From Welwitschia mirabilis (lineage: Eukaryota > Gnetophyta > Gnetopsida > Welwitschiales): DNA of 64,000 bases. Made by a program: the position numbers and the translations under genes. The notes beneath the pieces were generated by a model that saw only the letters and a list, made by a program, of their open reading frames with translations, made no database searches and was not told the origin of the DNA. This document shows positions 1-11,460 of the stretch, one piece after another; positions within the stretch are counted from its first letter, which is position 1; each line of letters begins with the position of its first letter. The stretch is from NCBI GenBank assembly GCA_051453625.1, contig JBOZIK010000001.1, positions 222,436,644 through 222,500,643 on the forward strand, read 5' to 3'.

Positions 1-400
1 ACTTATCCCTCATAGTTTATGTTGTTTAAGATTTGTGACAGGTTTCTTTAATTATATAGATTATGAGGGCAGCCTTTATTAAGGTTAAGCTTAAGTAGAT
101 TAGTTGCATCATTATTTCAATTTCATAGATTAGTTGCATCATTATTCTAACTTCATAGATTAGTTTTACATCGTTATTTCAATTTCATACATCACAATTT
201 AATTCAATAGATTAAGGTTACACATTTCTTTCTCAAAATCAACTCTTTGTTATCCATACCACTGGCCTTCGATGGAATTACAACATTTGAATTACTCCGT
301 CTATACTAGCATGCTATATTTGTGCATCTTATTTGTAATTAGCAGGATTTAAATCAAAGCGTGAAACATTGCATAAATTCACACCACAACAATGTTATAA
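1..400 (+). mobile_element. Athila-like LTR remnant (3' part)
   Basis: Positions about 17-90 align by eye with 63410-63490, inside the Athila-like LTR at the other end of the window. The clearest shared piece is the block around 'cctttattaagg' at 73-84 and 63470-63481, and the similarity extends upstream through a shared 'gtgaca'. Beyond about 100 this copy has a local tandem expansion and similarity is weak. Seen: the shared block. Inferred: this is the tail of another LTR of the same broad family. No primer binding site could be placed after it, so its end is a guess. Confidence 0.42.
97..188. repeat. 30-bp tandem repeat, 3 copies
   Basis: Three consecutive units beginning 'agattagtt' and ending 'tttcat' or 'cttcat' occupy 97-126, 127-156 and 157-188. 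The first two are 30 bp with a few substitutions and the third is 32 bp. They sit inside the presumed LTR remnant. Confidence 0.85.
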
Positions 401-3030
401 ATAATTATTTAGTATATCCATAATTGGTATTAAAGCTTAGGTTTGGATCCTCTACTTAATCAATTTATTAAGAGTTATTATTATAGTAATAAAGGTATTA
501 AGTAGTTTTTAGGGATAAAAACTTGTTAAGTAGGGAAGAATGTAATACCCCAACCATTACATTATTTTGCACATTGAGCATGTAATAGAAAAGAAATGTA
601 GGCATCAAAGGAATAACATTGGTGAAGGCCATAGTAATGGTAACTGTTATGATCCTTAATTTACTCAACTTTGGTTTCTCTAATAAAATAAATTTTCATA
701 GAGACAAGAGACATGATGGATTTATTATTAGAAGATGGCAATCCAAAGGTAAAGATGGCTATGTTTATGGCAGCATTAACATGTATACCAAACTTAATAA
801 GAATCACATCAAATTTAACTAGTGGTGAATTAAACATTTTGATAGTTGAATTAGATGGTATGAAAGGCTTGATTTTAAGAAATCTAATGAGCTTTCTGAA
901 GAACATTATGAATCACTAATATAAGAATAGAAATAGTGAGGCTTGGACTAGATTTAAAGAAAAAACAAAAGTAAAAAGATAAGAGAAGACTTAAAAAAGT
1001 AAAATTCTAGCTAATCATAGTGAAAACAATATTGAATGAAAAGATTAGATTACAAAATGTGGCTTGCATTTTGGGGATAAACTATGATGAAGTTTATGTA
1101 TGTAGAAACATATATTTGGAAAATCTTTGCACTCAAATTAGATGAGCTCCTAGATGAGGATGAATGAGAACTTATAAGTAGAGATAAATCTGTGGATTCA
1201 TAAAATAACTTTTGTAATTCTTCTCTGCATTTGGTGATGACCTTTAAGGTATAGTAACAACATTACAAATAGCCTATTTAAGAAGCAAATGAGAGAAATA
1301 AACATAAAGAAAGCCAAGAATGAAGAAGAAAAGGGAAGAAAAATGTAGAGAAGAATAAGAAAAAGAGAATGAATTCCTACACTACTTAAAATTAAACCAA
1401 AAAAAAAAAAAATCAAACAAAGAAACGCACACACTATACATTTTCTTTAGAAATGACTCTTCTCTTATTATTGATAAAGTATTTTTCACTTAAAAAGTCT
1501 TAAGGTCCTTAAGGTAATATTTCATAATTGTTATTCTTCTTATGTTTTTTTATAGAAAGAAGTTTTGTGATGTGTAAATCATTTGTTCATGTCTCAAACA
1601 TTTTTTCATGATGATTTTACTTCTTCATTTAAAAAACAAGTGCTGCAAGATGACTCTTATAATTTATTTACATTCCAAAAAATACTTACTCAAAGGTCTT
1701 ATTAATATCCTTTATAGTTTATTCTAAAATCAATTTTCTATTACATAAATATTTTGTTTTTGTCTTGAACTTTATGCTTTACTCACTAGATCTAACATGA
1801 GACTCTACTGTGTCCTTTTGATTAAAACATGAACAACAATGCTGCATTGATTTCTATAAAACATGTTCAAAAGTTTGCATTCCAAAGAGTAGAAAACATG
1901 TTTATATTTTAAAATTACACTTGTATTTAAAAATACTAATTTATTTTTAGATCTACAAACAATGATAATGCCTAGTATAAGAATCCATTACCTAATTGCT
2001 TTTGCTTATATACTTGAATAAAATTAGACAAATGTGATACTTCTTATGTATATGCTGCAATGGAATGAATGCTTAGTTTCTTGAAAAATATTTTATATAG
2101 GCTAGGACAAAGTTTTAACCAATTTTAAAAATGCATCAATTAACATAGAATCTTTTGCATTGCCTCTTGATAGAAATGCCATAGTAGTGATTTTAGGTAA
2201 GTATTAACCATGTCAAGACCTTCTTTAGGTTTGTTAATTTGGAAACCAAAATAATAAATGTAATCATGAAACATTTCAAATCCATTTATTTTAACTTTTT
2301 AAATTTATTTATTTATTTTTTATTTTATTATAATCATCCATTAATAACATAATTATATGTTTTTTCTAAATGACAATGTAGACTAAGTATAATTATTCAT
2401 TGAAAATCCTTTAACCTTGGGAATCATGAGGTGAATATATATAATATGATCTTTAGGCATATTATATATAATTATATATTTTTCTTTAAATAACATAGGC
2501 CTCCAAAATTTTAAAGAATACTAGTCAAATAGATTTTGAGTTTTAATTTTATGTTTTCCTACTTACCCTATATAGACCATTTTAATCTTATTTTCTATTA
2601 TGAATTTAATCCATTTTATATTATTCCAACCCACTTATGTTTTTGTGTAAGATTGGAATGATAAATGGAAGGTTAAGTTATTAAACTTATGAAAGTTATA
2701 GCATAGGATAACAATAATAGAGAAGGAAAAAGTTAAATATAAAATGTATATGTATGTATAATAAAAAATGCAATGGAATGTGACATAGGCTTAGTAATTT
2801 AAGAAAGATTGATAAGTTTTAAGAAATGATAATGTAGAGTGTTAGCTATGAGGATTTGTAAGTTGCTTATTTAACCATTCGACCTTTTAAGGGATTTAGA
2901 TCCCATCATTAGGGGACCTAATATGTTCCACTATTTATTTAGAGAAATGTAGTTTTTGTGTAAGTGAAGATTTACATGTGGTTTAAATCTATTGATAACC
3001 ATGTATTTCACAAACCAAAAAAGCCATATC
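401..3030. other. AT-rich stretch without recognisable gene
   Basis: No frame longer than about 80 codons and no recognised protein similarity. A short A run lies near 1399-1412. At 541 the words 'tgtaatacccc' resemble the start of some plant gypsy LTRs, but I could not find a matching partner or an end. Confidence 0.5.
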
Positions 3031-3290
3031 ATTGCATGAGAAGCCTTAAGAAGCAATTTCTATAGTTTTAGGGTTATGCTTTTAAGGTGTTTTTGAAATA
3101 AATGCCTTAACTATGTGTTTTTTTAGGCATTTAACTGAACAAATGTTGTAAAAGCACATTAGGTTTCTTAGCTTGATGAATTAAGGCATTTAACAGAACA
3201 AATGCCCAAAAAGGGGGTTAAAAATTTTTATTTATTAAAGGCATTTATCATAACAAACATCGTAAAAATTAGGATAATAAACTCTCCCTT
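3031..3290. repeat. CACTA-like subterminal repeat cluster
   Basis: Variants of a short motif recur, such as 'aaggcatttaacagaacaaa' at 3183-3202 and similar copies near 3095-3110, 3124-3145 and 3238-3262. Clusters of 'aaatgcc' and 'ggcattt' motifs are typical of subterminal regions of plant CACTA (En/Spm) transposons and resemble the cluster at 18335-18634. No CACTAC terminus is visible next to this cluster, so the element boundary is unknown. Confidence 0.35.
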
Positions 3291-5709
3291 TTGGAAAATT
3301 AGAGGGAACTAGTACATCTAGTAAAATTGGCTCTCCAAGTTTCTCTTGAGTGTTTTTAAGGTAGTGCCTTTGGTCTCCAAGAGAATCGCCATACAAGAAT
3401 CATGCATTACTAAGAATAAAATAATCATGTGTGTTTTGTAGAAATACACTTCATAAGCTGCAAGTTCTTTTAGGCCCAAACCATTTCTCATCTTATCAAA
3501 AATAACATTGGAAAGTAAAATTAGCAAAAATCAAAGAGATAAAAGCACCGATCTATGTAGAATCCATTTCAATGGATGTCCTTCTAGCTTTCAAGTGGCT
3601 ATCTGAAGATCTATTAGAAAATGAAGGATTTGTGCATGCTAGAAATGAAGGAATAAGTACAAGTCATTATGCAGAAAGTGTAACAGATGGATAGAAATTA
3701 GTAGGACAATGATTATTAAATAGAAGTACAGATTATCAATTAGATGTTGTCATCAGTGTGGAGTTTAAAAAAGGTCTAGGAAAAAAAAAGGAGGGAGGAG
3801 GGATTGAAGTTAGGGCCTTGTGCAAACCCTTTTCCTATCCTCATTTTGATCATCTAAAAGAGAGAATTACAGGGACAAGGATTCATACAAAGGAATGTTA
3901 CAGGATTTTATAATATTGGAATCATTTGAAAAGAGAAAGAGGAAATTATGGAGGGATGTTTCTCAGAGATAATTATTTTGTGCTTCATATAAAAGAAGCC
4001 TAGTTACTCTGTTTCATGTCCTCAGGAGAATATATTCTAGGTATGTGTCCTTTCCTATAAATCCTTTGACATAGGCCATATTCATTTTATGTGAGAAAAT
4101 TGATCATCATTTTCTATTAGTTTCTTCTACCACTCTACATTGATACAATTTTATTTCTACTTCTCTTCATTTGCTTTTTTTTTCTAGTTTATTGATTATT
4201 TTTTAGGCTTTTCTATTAGATTTTGGCATTTATTAAGTCTCAGTTCTTTTCCATTGTGGGTCTACTTATGACACCTCATTGAGTCACATTTTTGTGAAAG
4301 ATCATCTAAGAAGTAGTAGCAAAAGGAAAATTAGAGATTACTTCCATGAAGAAAGGGACGGCGACTGAGACCCATATATCGAAACGAACATAAAGATGAG
4401 GATTTTTTTATGCTAAGAAAGCTTCAAGATGATGGAATGTTTATATCTCCTTTAAATTTTTAAATAGTTAAAAATGGGATTTATAGGTTTAGTTTTTCTA
4501 ATTCAATCAATTTTCCCTTCTTGGAAATGTTGAGTCTTCATTCTATTATGTAAGTTGATCTCCTTCTAATACATTCATATCATTGGTATTTTTGTTTCTT
4601 TGGATTTTTGTTTTTCTTATTTGAGATGTTATTTGAGTGCTCACTTTTCTATTGTAATTTTAGTCTCCTTTAGTAATATGATAAGGTTTAATATCTCTTT
4701 GTTGTTAGTTCTAATGATATTTAGCTTATTGGAATTTAACTAGCATTTTCACTTTTCTGAATGAAAAGTGTCTATTTTAACATAAGTTAATAAAACAGAA
4801 AGAATTAAAAGAAATGTGTTTTATTATCTTTTAATTTCTATATGATGTTGGGCTGTGAATAATAAAGTATGTTTTGTTTCTTGATCTTTTTCTGAATTCT
4901 GTTATTATTTGAGTCAATTAAATCATTATAGCTAAAGAGATATTCAGGATAATGGTGATTTTTACATTGTCCTAGAAATGTATATTCTAATTAGTTCTCT
5001 CAGAAGTAAGAGTTTGAGCTTATTATAGCTTTATCTGGTAGCTTTTAAATTCTTTTAAGAATTTGTAAATACATTAGCTGAAGTATCCTATATATAGTCC
5101 TGTAGTAATTAATATAAAGAACTACAAAAACCCTATCTAACCTTATGTATTATACATTTGTGAAATCTAATTTCATTTTATGCACTAAACATTTTGGAAT
5201 TAAATTGAAAAATTACATAGCAATTATTTATTAACATAACAAAAACATATGCATGGAAGCTTTCTTTGCAGTGTAACTTGAAATATTTCCTAGTTATTGT
5301 GTCATTTTATTATGGCTTGTTACTTACACAAATACTTTTCATAGGGATGATTTTCTTTAATAAATATCTTATGAATCATCTTCCTTTTGACTGATGCCTA
5401 TTATTGGTGTAAAATTTGATTATGTCTTCTGACTTCTTATCACCTCTTACTTGTACCTTTTCTTATGTCTCAGTTAGCCATGTGCTTGGTAGTTCATCTA
5501 GGTAAATTGATCATTTTTTCCTTTTTCTTTTTAATGATAAGTTAAATTATAACATGATAACTCCTCTAGTATAAAAATAAAGATGTTATGAGAGAAGTAT
5601 AAGACCTCAATTTAAAATCTAGTATTCACAAATAAATAGCTATCCTCAAGCTATGGAATGACATGGATGACCTCTACTAGAATGGGTTTGTACTCCCCCA
5701 ACCTTTGTA
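3291..5709. other. Stretch without recognisable gene
   Basis: Only short frames. A purine-rich patch lies near 3770-3805. I recognise no protein, RNA gene or transposon terminus here. Confidence 0.5.
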
Positions 5710-6047
5710 TCTATTTATGTGCTAAAGGAGCTTCAGTCATGATCTATGTGTGAGGCTCTTCTTAGAAAAGGTACTAGCACTAGATCTCTAGATTCAAGTC
5801 CAAACCTAGAGTATCAGTGCCTTAAAATGTGGTTTAGTATTCCTCCTGCAACTGATTATAACATTTGAGACTATAAGTCTACAACTTCCTTTCCTTTTAT
5901 TAAAGCCTTAGAGTTCCCCTCCTCCTTTGACCTATTTTGTATTTGGGCTACAACTGTAACTACCATGTGGATATACTTGGTAATGGTAGTCAATGCTTTG
6001 AAGCATAGCATCTACTCTTATGTTAAGCTCATCAATTGTGCTTTCAG

Positions 6048-6177
6048 TCCGTTTTAAACTACATCCCGAGGGAAAAGTTTATAGTTAATGATTTCAGTAG
6101 AGAACAAGATGACACTGAACTTACAATGGTAGATGCTACACAGGAGTGGGCAAAGTCATTGATAGATCCAACTGATG
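6048..6177 (+). pseudogene. Exon-like coding remnant in repeat copy A
   Basis: A 130-bp block is bounded by a good splice acceptor (pyrimidine-rich 'tgtgctttcag' ending at 6047) and a GT donor ('gatg' then 'gtatttt' at 6178). It is open in the frame that includes EQDDTELTMVDATQEWAKSL. The peptide has the composition of a real soluble protein, unlike the hydrophobic, AT-driven frames on either side. I do not recognise the family. Copy B holds the same block with a 1-bp deletion. The sequence shows the block and its splice-like borders; a captured or duplicated gene fragment is an inference, and no complete gene is present. Confidence 0.45.
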
Positions 6178-7423
6178 GTATTTTATATCCCTTGTTGTGT
6201 TTTTCTCCTTTTCATCTTGCTTGTTTCTTTTGTTACCTCTTCAGTTACTTCTATATTTTGTACATTCCAGTTGCTTTTCTCCTTGCCTAAATGATCAAGC
6301 CTTAATATGCCCTGTGTTGCTTCATAGACACATGCGTCTTTGCCAACTTGAGAAATTCTAGTAGTGAATCCCCTATTTTCTTAGGCACTTCTTGCTCCTA
6401 TTCTCGCTGTCATCTACTTTCTCTCTTGATATTTTAGAGTTTTGTTTTCTCTAACTACATTTCACTGGTAATTTTGATATTTCTTTGATGGATTTCCTCT
6501 AGAAAGGCCATCTTTGATCCATGCTTTTACTGAATAAATCTGTTTAAAGCAATTAAAATCCACTACATTGATAATTTGTCTGGGTTGATGAAGTTCAATG
6601 CCTTTGACATTGTTGTAAATACTACATCTTTAACTCGACCTAGAACACCCTATTTATGTATCCACTTTTTAACAATGAGCTTAACTTAAGCTTCAACATA
6701 CTGCTGACCTCCAAGAATACTTGGTGGGAGGCTAGTAGTAAAATGCAATTTTTTAGATGATGTCAGTATGTTGTTGTTTCTTAAGAATCAACTTTTAATA
6801 CTTTGAATGTTAATTATCCCACACTTCATAACAATTCCAATTTAGCAAATAAATAAATAGTTGCCATGTAATTTGTTGACAATTGGAATTGTTTTCTACC
6901 CTTATCTAATGAAAATGTTTAGATTTAATTCATGGAAAAGTGTTTTTTCTTCTTATTCAATGAAGGTTAATGCAATTATAAGCTAGATGTAATTTTAATA
7001 GATTAATCCCACTACTGTGACATAAGCCTTACTCAGAGAAGCTATAAAGCTCATCTTATATTTTAGACTTGCTACTATCTTTCTATGGTTTTAAAATTTC
7101 AATAACCTCTCATCAAATTATGGCTTCTCCAAGGATAGAACTTTGGCTTGCTCTCTCATGTAGGTGTTCCTTGCAATGGGTTTTTATTGCATTAAAAAAG
7201 GGGACCTTTTTTGGCATGTGTGTTATACATGCATTAATTATGATACAGTCTTTTATTATTTTTAATATTTTTATATTAATATAGTAGGTAGTACATTAGT
7301 GGACAAAAATCCATGATATTTGCTATTTGATGCATTTCTGTTTTGGTTTTATTTTTCTTGTTTAGTTTATTGCTGAATAATACTAATTTTCTTTAATGTG
7401 TTCCATTCTAAGGAAGCATTTTA

Positions 7424-7720
7424 ATGTCAATTGTACTAGTGGTTTGTAAAATTTTATCTAGAAGTCAAAATTCTTTAGAACTACCCCTTAGCATTCAAGA
7501 ATTAGACTGTCTAGATCTAGACTACCTAGGGGAATCTAAGATGAGTGGACATTGTGGTGTGTCCAATACCTTTGCTTGGTCATCTAGAAAGCTTCTAAAG
7601 AATCAAAATCATTCCATTTTAATATATGTTCAAACCCCTTTAGTTCATTTTTGTTATTACAGACTTGATCCCAGGACATGCCTATTTATTCGCATACTCC
7701 AATCCTTCCAGCATTCGTAA
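7424..7720 (+). other. Reading frame open in both repeat copies, unknown
   Basis: A 98-codon frame here matches a 95-codon frame at 10057-10344 in copy B, sharing segments such as NHSILIYVQTPLVHF. Most differences between the copies change the amino acid, which argues against recent selection. No known domain is seen and it is probably a chance frame in a shared repeat. Confidence 0.15.
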
Positions 7721-8269
7721 ATCTTTGCGAGCGTATAAATATCATTGAAATAAGATTAATGATCATATGAAAATTCAATCTGGTAAGAGATCAAAAGATT
7801 AATGGTGAAACAATGGATGAAAGCATCCCCTAAGTGACTTACCCACTTAATCTAACAAGAAATTAATGATAGTAGCAGGGACAAAATAAACATAATGAAC
7901 ATCATTAAATTCATTAGAACTCCACCACTAATACGAAAATGAATCCATAAATTATGGAGGCAACATACATACCAGATTGTAGGTAACAGCTAAAATTTAG
8001 CTCCTCCAGTTTGTGAGGTAAAAGCCTCATTTTCTTGCTTAATTTTCATAGAAGTAGAAATGCCATGAAGTACCTAACAAATGAATGATAAGACATTCTC
8101 ATACAAAAGTAGGAAATTTTTCTAGTGTGCCATCTTTAACTATAACTATCATATTGCATTTGATTAATAAAATGTGTAAACAAAGAGCTGTTACTTATAC
8201 TTTTATGGAATGTACTAATTATTAAGTATATGCCTTTAATTGTCATTAATCAAGGCCATGGGTTCATTG

Positions 8270-8369
8270 NNNNNNNNNNNNNNNNNNNNNNNNNNNNNNN
8301 NNNNNNNNNNNNNNNNNNNNNNNNNNNNNNNNNNNNNNNNNNNNNNNNNNNNNNNNNNNNNNNNNNNNN
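8270..8369. other. Assembly gap, 100 N
   Basis: Exactly 100 N, the usual placeholder for unknown size. It falls at the junction between copies A and B, where repeat similarity would be expected to break an assembly. Confidence 0.97.
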
Positions 8370-11300
8370 TCTATTTATGTACTAAAGAAGCTTTAGTGAT
8401 GCTCTAGCTATGAGGCTTCCCTTGAAAAAGGGACTAGCACTAGATCTCTAGATTCAAGTGCAAGCCTAGAGTATCAATGCCTTGAAATATGTTTAGTCTT
8501 CCTCTTGCAACTGATTGTAACATTTGAGACTACAATTCTACAACTTCTTTTTCTTTTATTAAAGCCTCAGGTCCCCCTCCTTCTTTGACCTATCTTGTAT
8601 CTAGGCTATAACTATACCTACCATGTGGATGTGCCTAGTAATGGTAGTTAGTGCTTTGGAGCATAACAGCTACTCTCATGCTAAGCTCATCAGTTGTGCT
8701 TTCAGTCTGTTTTAAACTACATCTTGAGGTAAAGTTTATAGTTAATACTTTTAGTAGAGAACAAGATGAGACTAAACTTGCAGTGGCAGATGCTATGCAA
8801 AAGTGGGCAAAGTCATTGATAGATTTGGCTAATGGTATTCTATATCCCTTATTATGTTTTTCTTCTTTGCATCTCTCTTATCTCTTTTATTACCTCTTCA
8901 GTTACTTTACTTATTGCTTGAATGATCAAGCTTCCATATGTCCTACATTGCTGCATAGACACATGCTTCTTTGCCAACTTAAGAAATTCTAGTAGTGAAT
9001 CCCCTATTTTCTTAGGTAATCCTTACTTCTATTCTCACTTTCATCTGCTTTTTCTCTTGATATTTTAGAGTTTTGTTTTCTCTAACTATATTTCACTAGT
9101 AATTTTTATATTTCTCTAGTGGATTTCCTCTATAAAGGCCATCTTTGATCCATGCTTTTACTAAAGAAAGTAGTTTAAAGCAATTAATCCACAACATTGA
9201 CAATTTATTTGGGTTGATGAAGTTCAATTCCTTTGACACTATTGTAAATATTACATTTCTAACTCGACCTAGCACACCCTATTTATGTATCCACTTTTTA
9301 ACAGTGAACTTAACTTAAGCTTCAACATACTACTGACCTCCAAGAATAGTTGATGGGAGGCTAGTAGTAAAGCGCAATTTTTTAGATGATGTCAGTATGT
9401 CATTGTTCTTTAAGAATCAACTTTTAATACCTTTTTGAATATTAATTATCCCATACTTTGTAATAATTTTAATTTAGCAAATAAATGAATAGTTGCCATG
9501 CAAGTTCTTAACCATTAGAATTGTTTTCTATCCTTATCTAATACAAATGTTCAAATTTAATTCATGGAAAAGTGTTTTTTCTTCTTGTTCAATGAAGGTT
9601 AATGCAATTATAAGATAGATGTAATTTCAATAGCTTAATCCCACTACCATGACATAAGCCTTACTCAAAGAAGCTATGAAGCTCATCTTATATTTTAGAC
9701 ATGGTAGTGTCTTTCTATGATTTTAAAATTTCAATAACCTCTCATCAAATTATAGCTTCTTCAAGGATAGGACTTTGGCTTGCTCTCTCATTTAGGTGTT
9801 CCTTATAATGGGTTTCTATTACATTAAAAAGGGGGGCCTTTTTTGGTATGTATGTTATACATGCATTAATTATGATACATTCTTTTCTTATTTTTATAAT
9901 TTTGATATTAATATAGTAGGTAATACATTAGTGAACTAAAATCCATAACATTTGCTATTTGATGCATTTCAATTTTGGTTTTATTTTTTTAATTAAATTT
10001 GTTGATGAACAATACTAATTTTCTTTAATATGTTCTATTTCTAAGGAAACATTTTAATGTTAATTGTACTAGTGATTTGTAAAATTTTGTTTAGAAGTCA
10101 AAATTCTTTAGAAATATCCCTTGGCATTCAAGAACTAGACTATTTAGATCTGGACTGCCTAGGGGAATTTGAGATGAATGGCCATTGTGGTGTGCTAAAT
10201 ACCTTTGCTTTGCCATTTGGAAAGCTTTTAAAGCATCAAAATCATTCCATTTTAATATATGTTCAAACCCCTTTAGTTCATTTTTATTATTACAAACTTA
10301 ATCCCAGGACATACCTACTTATTCACATACTCCAGTCCTTCTAGCATTTGTAAATCTTTGGGAGCATATAAATATCATTAAATTAAGATTAACGATCATA
10401 TGAAAATTTAATCTGGCAATGGATTAAAAGATTAATGGTAAAACAATGGATGAAATCATCCCCTAGAAATTAATGATAGTAGTAGGTACAAACTAAACAT
10501 AATGAACACTATTAAATTCATTAGAACTCCACCACTAATACAAAAATAAATCCATAAATGCTGGAGGCAACATGCATATCAGATTCCAGGTAATGGCTAA
10601 AATTCTGCTCCTCTAGTTTGTAAGGTAAAAGCCTTAGTTCCTTGCTTCATAGAAGTAGAAATGACATGAAGTACCTAACAAATGAATTATAAGACATTCT
10701 CATAAAAAATCATGAAAATTTTCTAGTGTGCCATTTTTAACTATAATGATCATACTACATTTGATTAATAAAATGTGTAAATAAAGAGCTATTACTTATA
10801 CTTTTATGGAATGTACCAATTATTAAGTATATGCCTTTAATTGTCATTAATTAGGTCCATGGGTTTATTTTCCATCAAAATAATCATACCTTCATATTAA
10901 TAAGCTTGCATTTCATAAATTACCAATACACTAGCTTAATGCTCACAAGTATGATTAGTAAACCAAAGTATAGCATTGTCAATCCCAACATTAGCTTAAA
11001 TCTTACAAGTATGATTAGGAAACCAATGTGTAGCATTGGAAAACTAGGCTATTAACACTAGAGGATAACTAAGATATAGTATGGTATCCCTTTCCTTTGA
11101 TCATCCTCTTTAACTATGTTTGCCTACAATCCTCATTAAATAATTTGAGACCCAAGTATACTCGCTACTTCTCATTAGTTTGAGAAATCCCCAAGTGTCT
11201 CATTGATAAAATTAATGCTTAATGAAACATTATTACTATGCTTTACATTTTATTAAGTTTTTATCCATTTATTTAAAGGGATAGCTTAAATGTAACTATG

Positions 11301-11460
11301 ATTTAAACAAGAAAACTAATGGCATAAAAGACAATCAGACATTGTAGATAGATGAACATATTCATGCTAACTCACATTCTATAGTGGATAAAAATTTTTA
11401 CTAACAAATGTCTATTTTATTTGGTCTTTCATACCCTCCAATCTGAATTACTTCCCTCAC
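8370..11460 (+). repeat. Direct paralogous repeat, copy B (with 3' extension)
   Basis: 8370-10868 matches copy A (5710-8269). 10393-11460 matches the reverse complement of 16211-17285 (copy C), so copy B includes a 3' extension of about 600 bases that copy A loses at the gap. Copy B lacks a short block of copy A around 'gtgacttacccactt' (7839-7853), which copy C retains, so C did not derive from B as it stands now. Confidence 0.88.
8706..8834 (+). pseudogene. Exon-like coding remnant in repeat copy B
   Basis: Counterpart of 6048-6177, with the same acceptor ('gtgctttcag', ending 8705) and donor (GT at 8835). It is 129 bp, one base shorter than in copy A; the deletion lies near 8725-8735 and shifts the frame. 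Downstream of the shift the frame is open and reads EQDETKLAVADAMQKWAKSL. Family not recognised. Confidence 0.42.

Larger units (their letters stand above)
5710..8269 (+). repeat. Direct paralogous repeat, copy A
   Basis: This segment aligns base by base with 8370-10868 (copy B); both begin 'tctatttatgt' and end around 'ccatgggtt'. Differences are frequent (roughly one in seven over the first 100 bases), so the two are old paralogues rather than alleles. The last 500 bases also match the inverted copy C. Copy A carries the exon-like stretch at 6048-6177 and a second stretch open in both copies (7424-7720 here). No transposon termini or transposase were recognised. Confidence 0.88.

Noticed and set aside
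1198-1434. Hydrophobic 78-codon minus frame
   Set aside because: Composition is what a purine-rich, A-rich plus strand gives on the complement; no signal peptide logic and no neighbours.
5710-10868. Copies A and B as two alleles wrongly placed in tandem by the assembler
   Set aside because: Divergence seen by eye is too high for ordinary alleles, and the inverted copy C shows the repeat is truly multi-copy; not fully excluded without reads.
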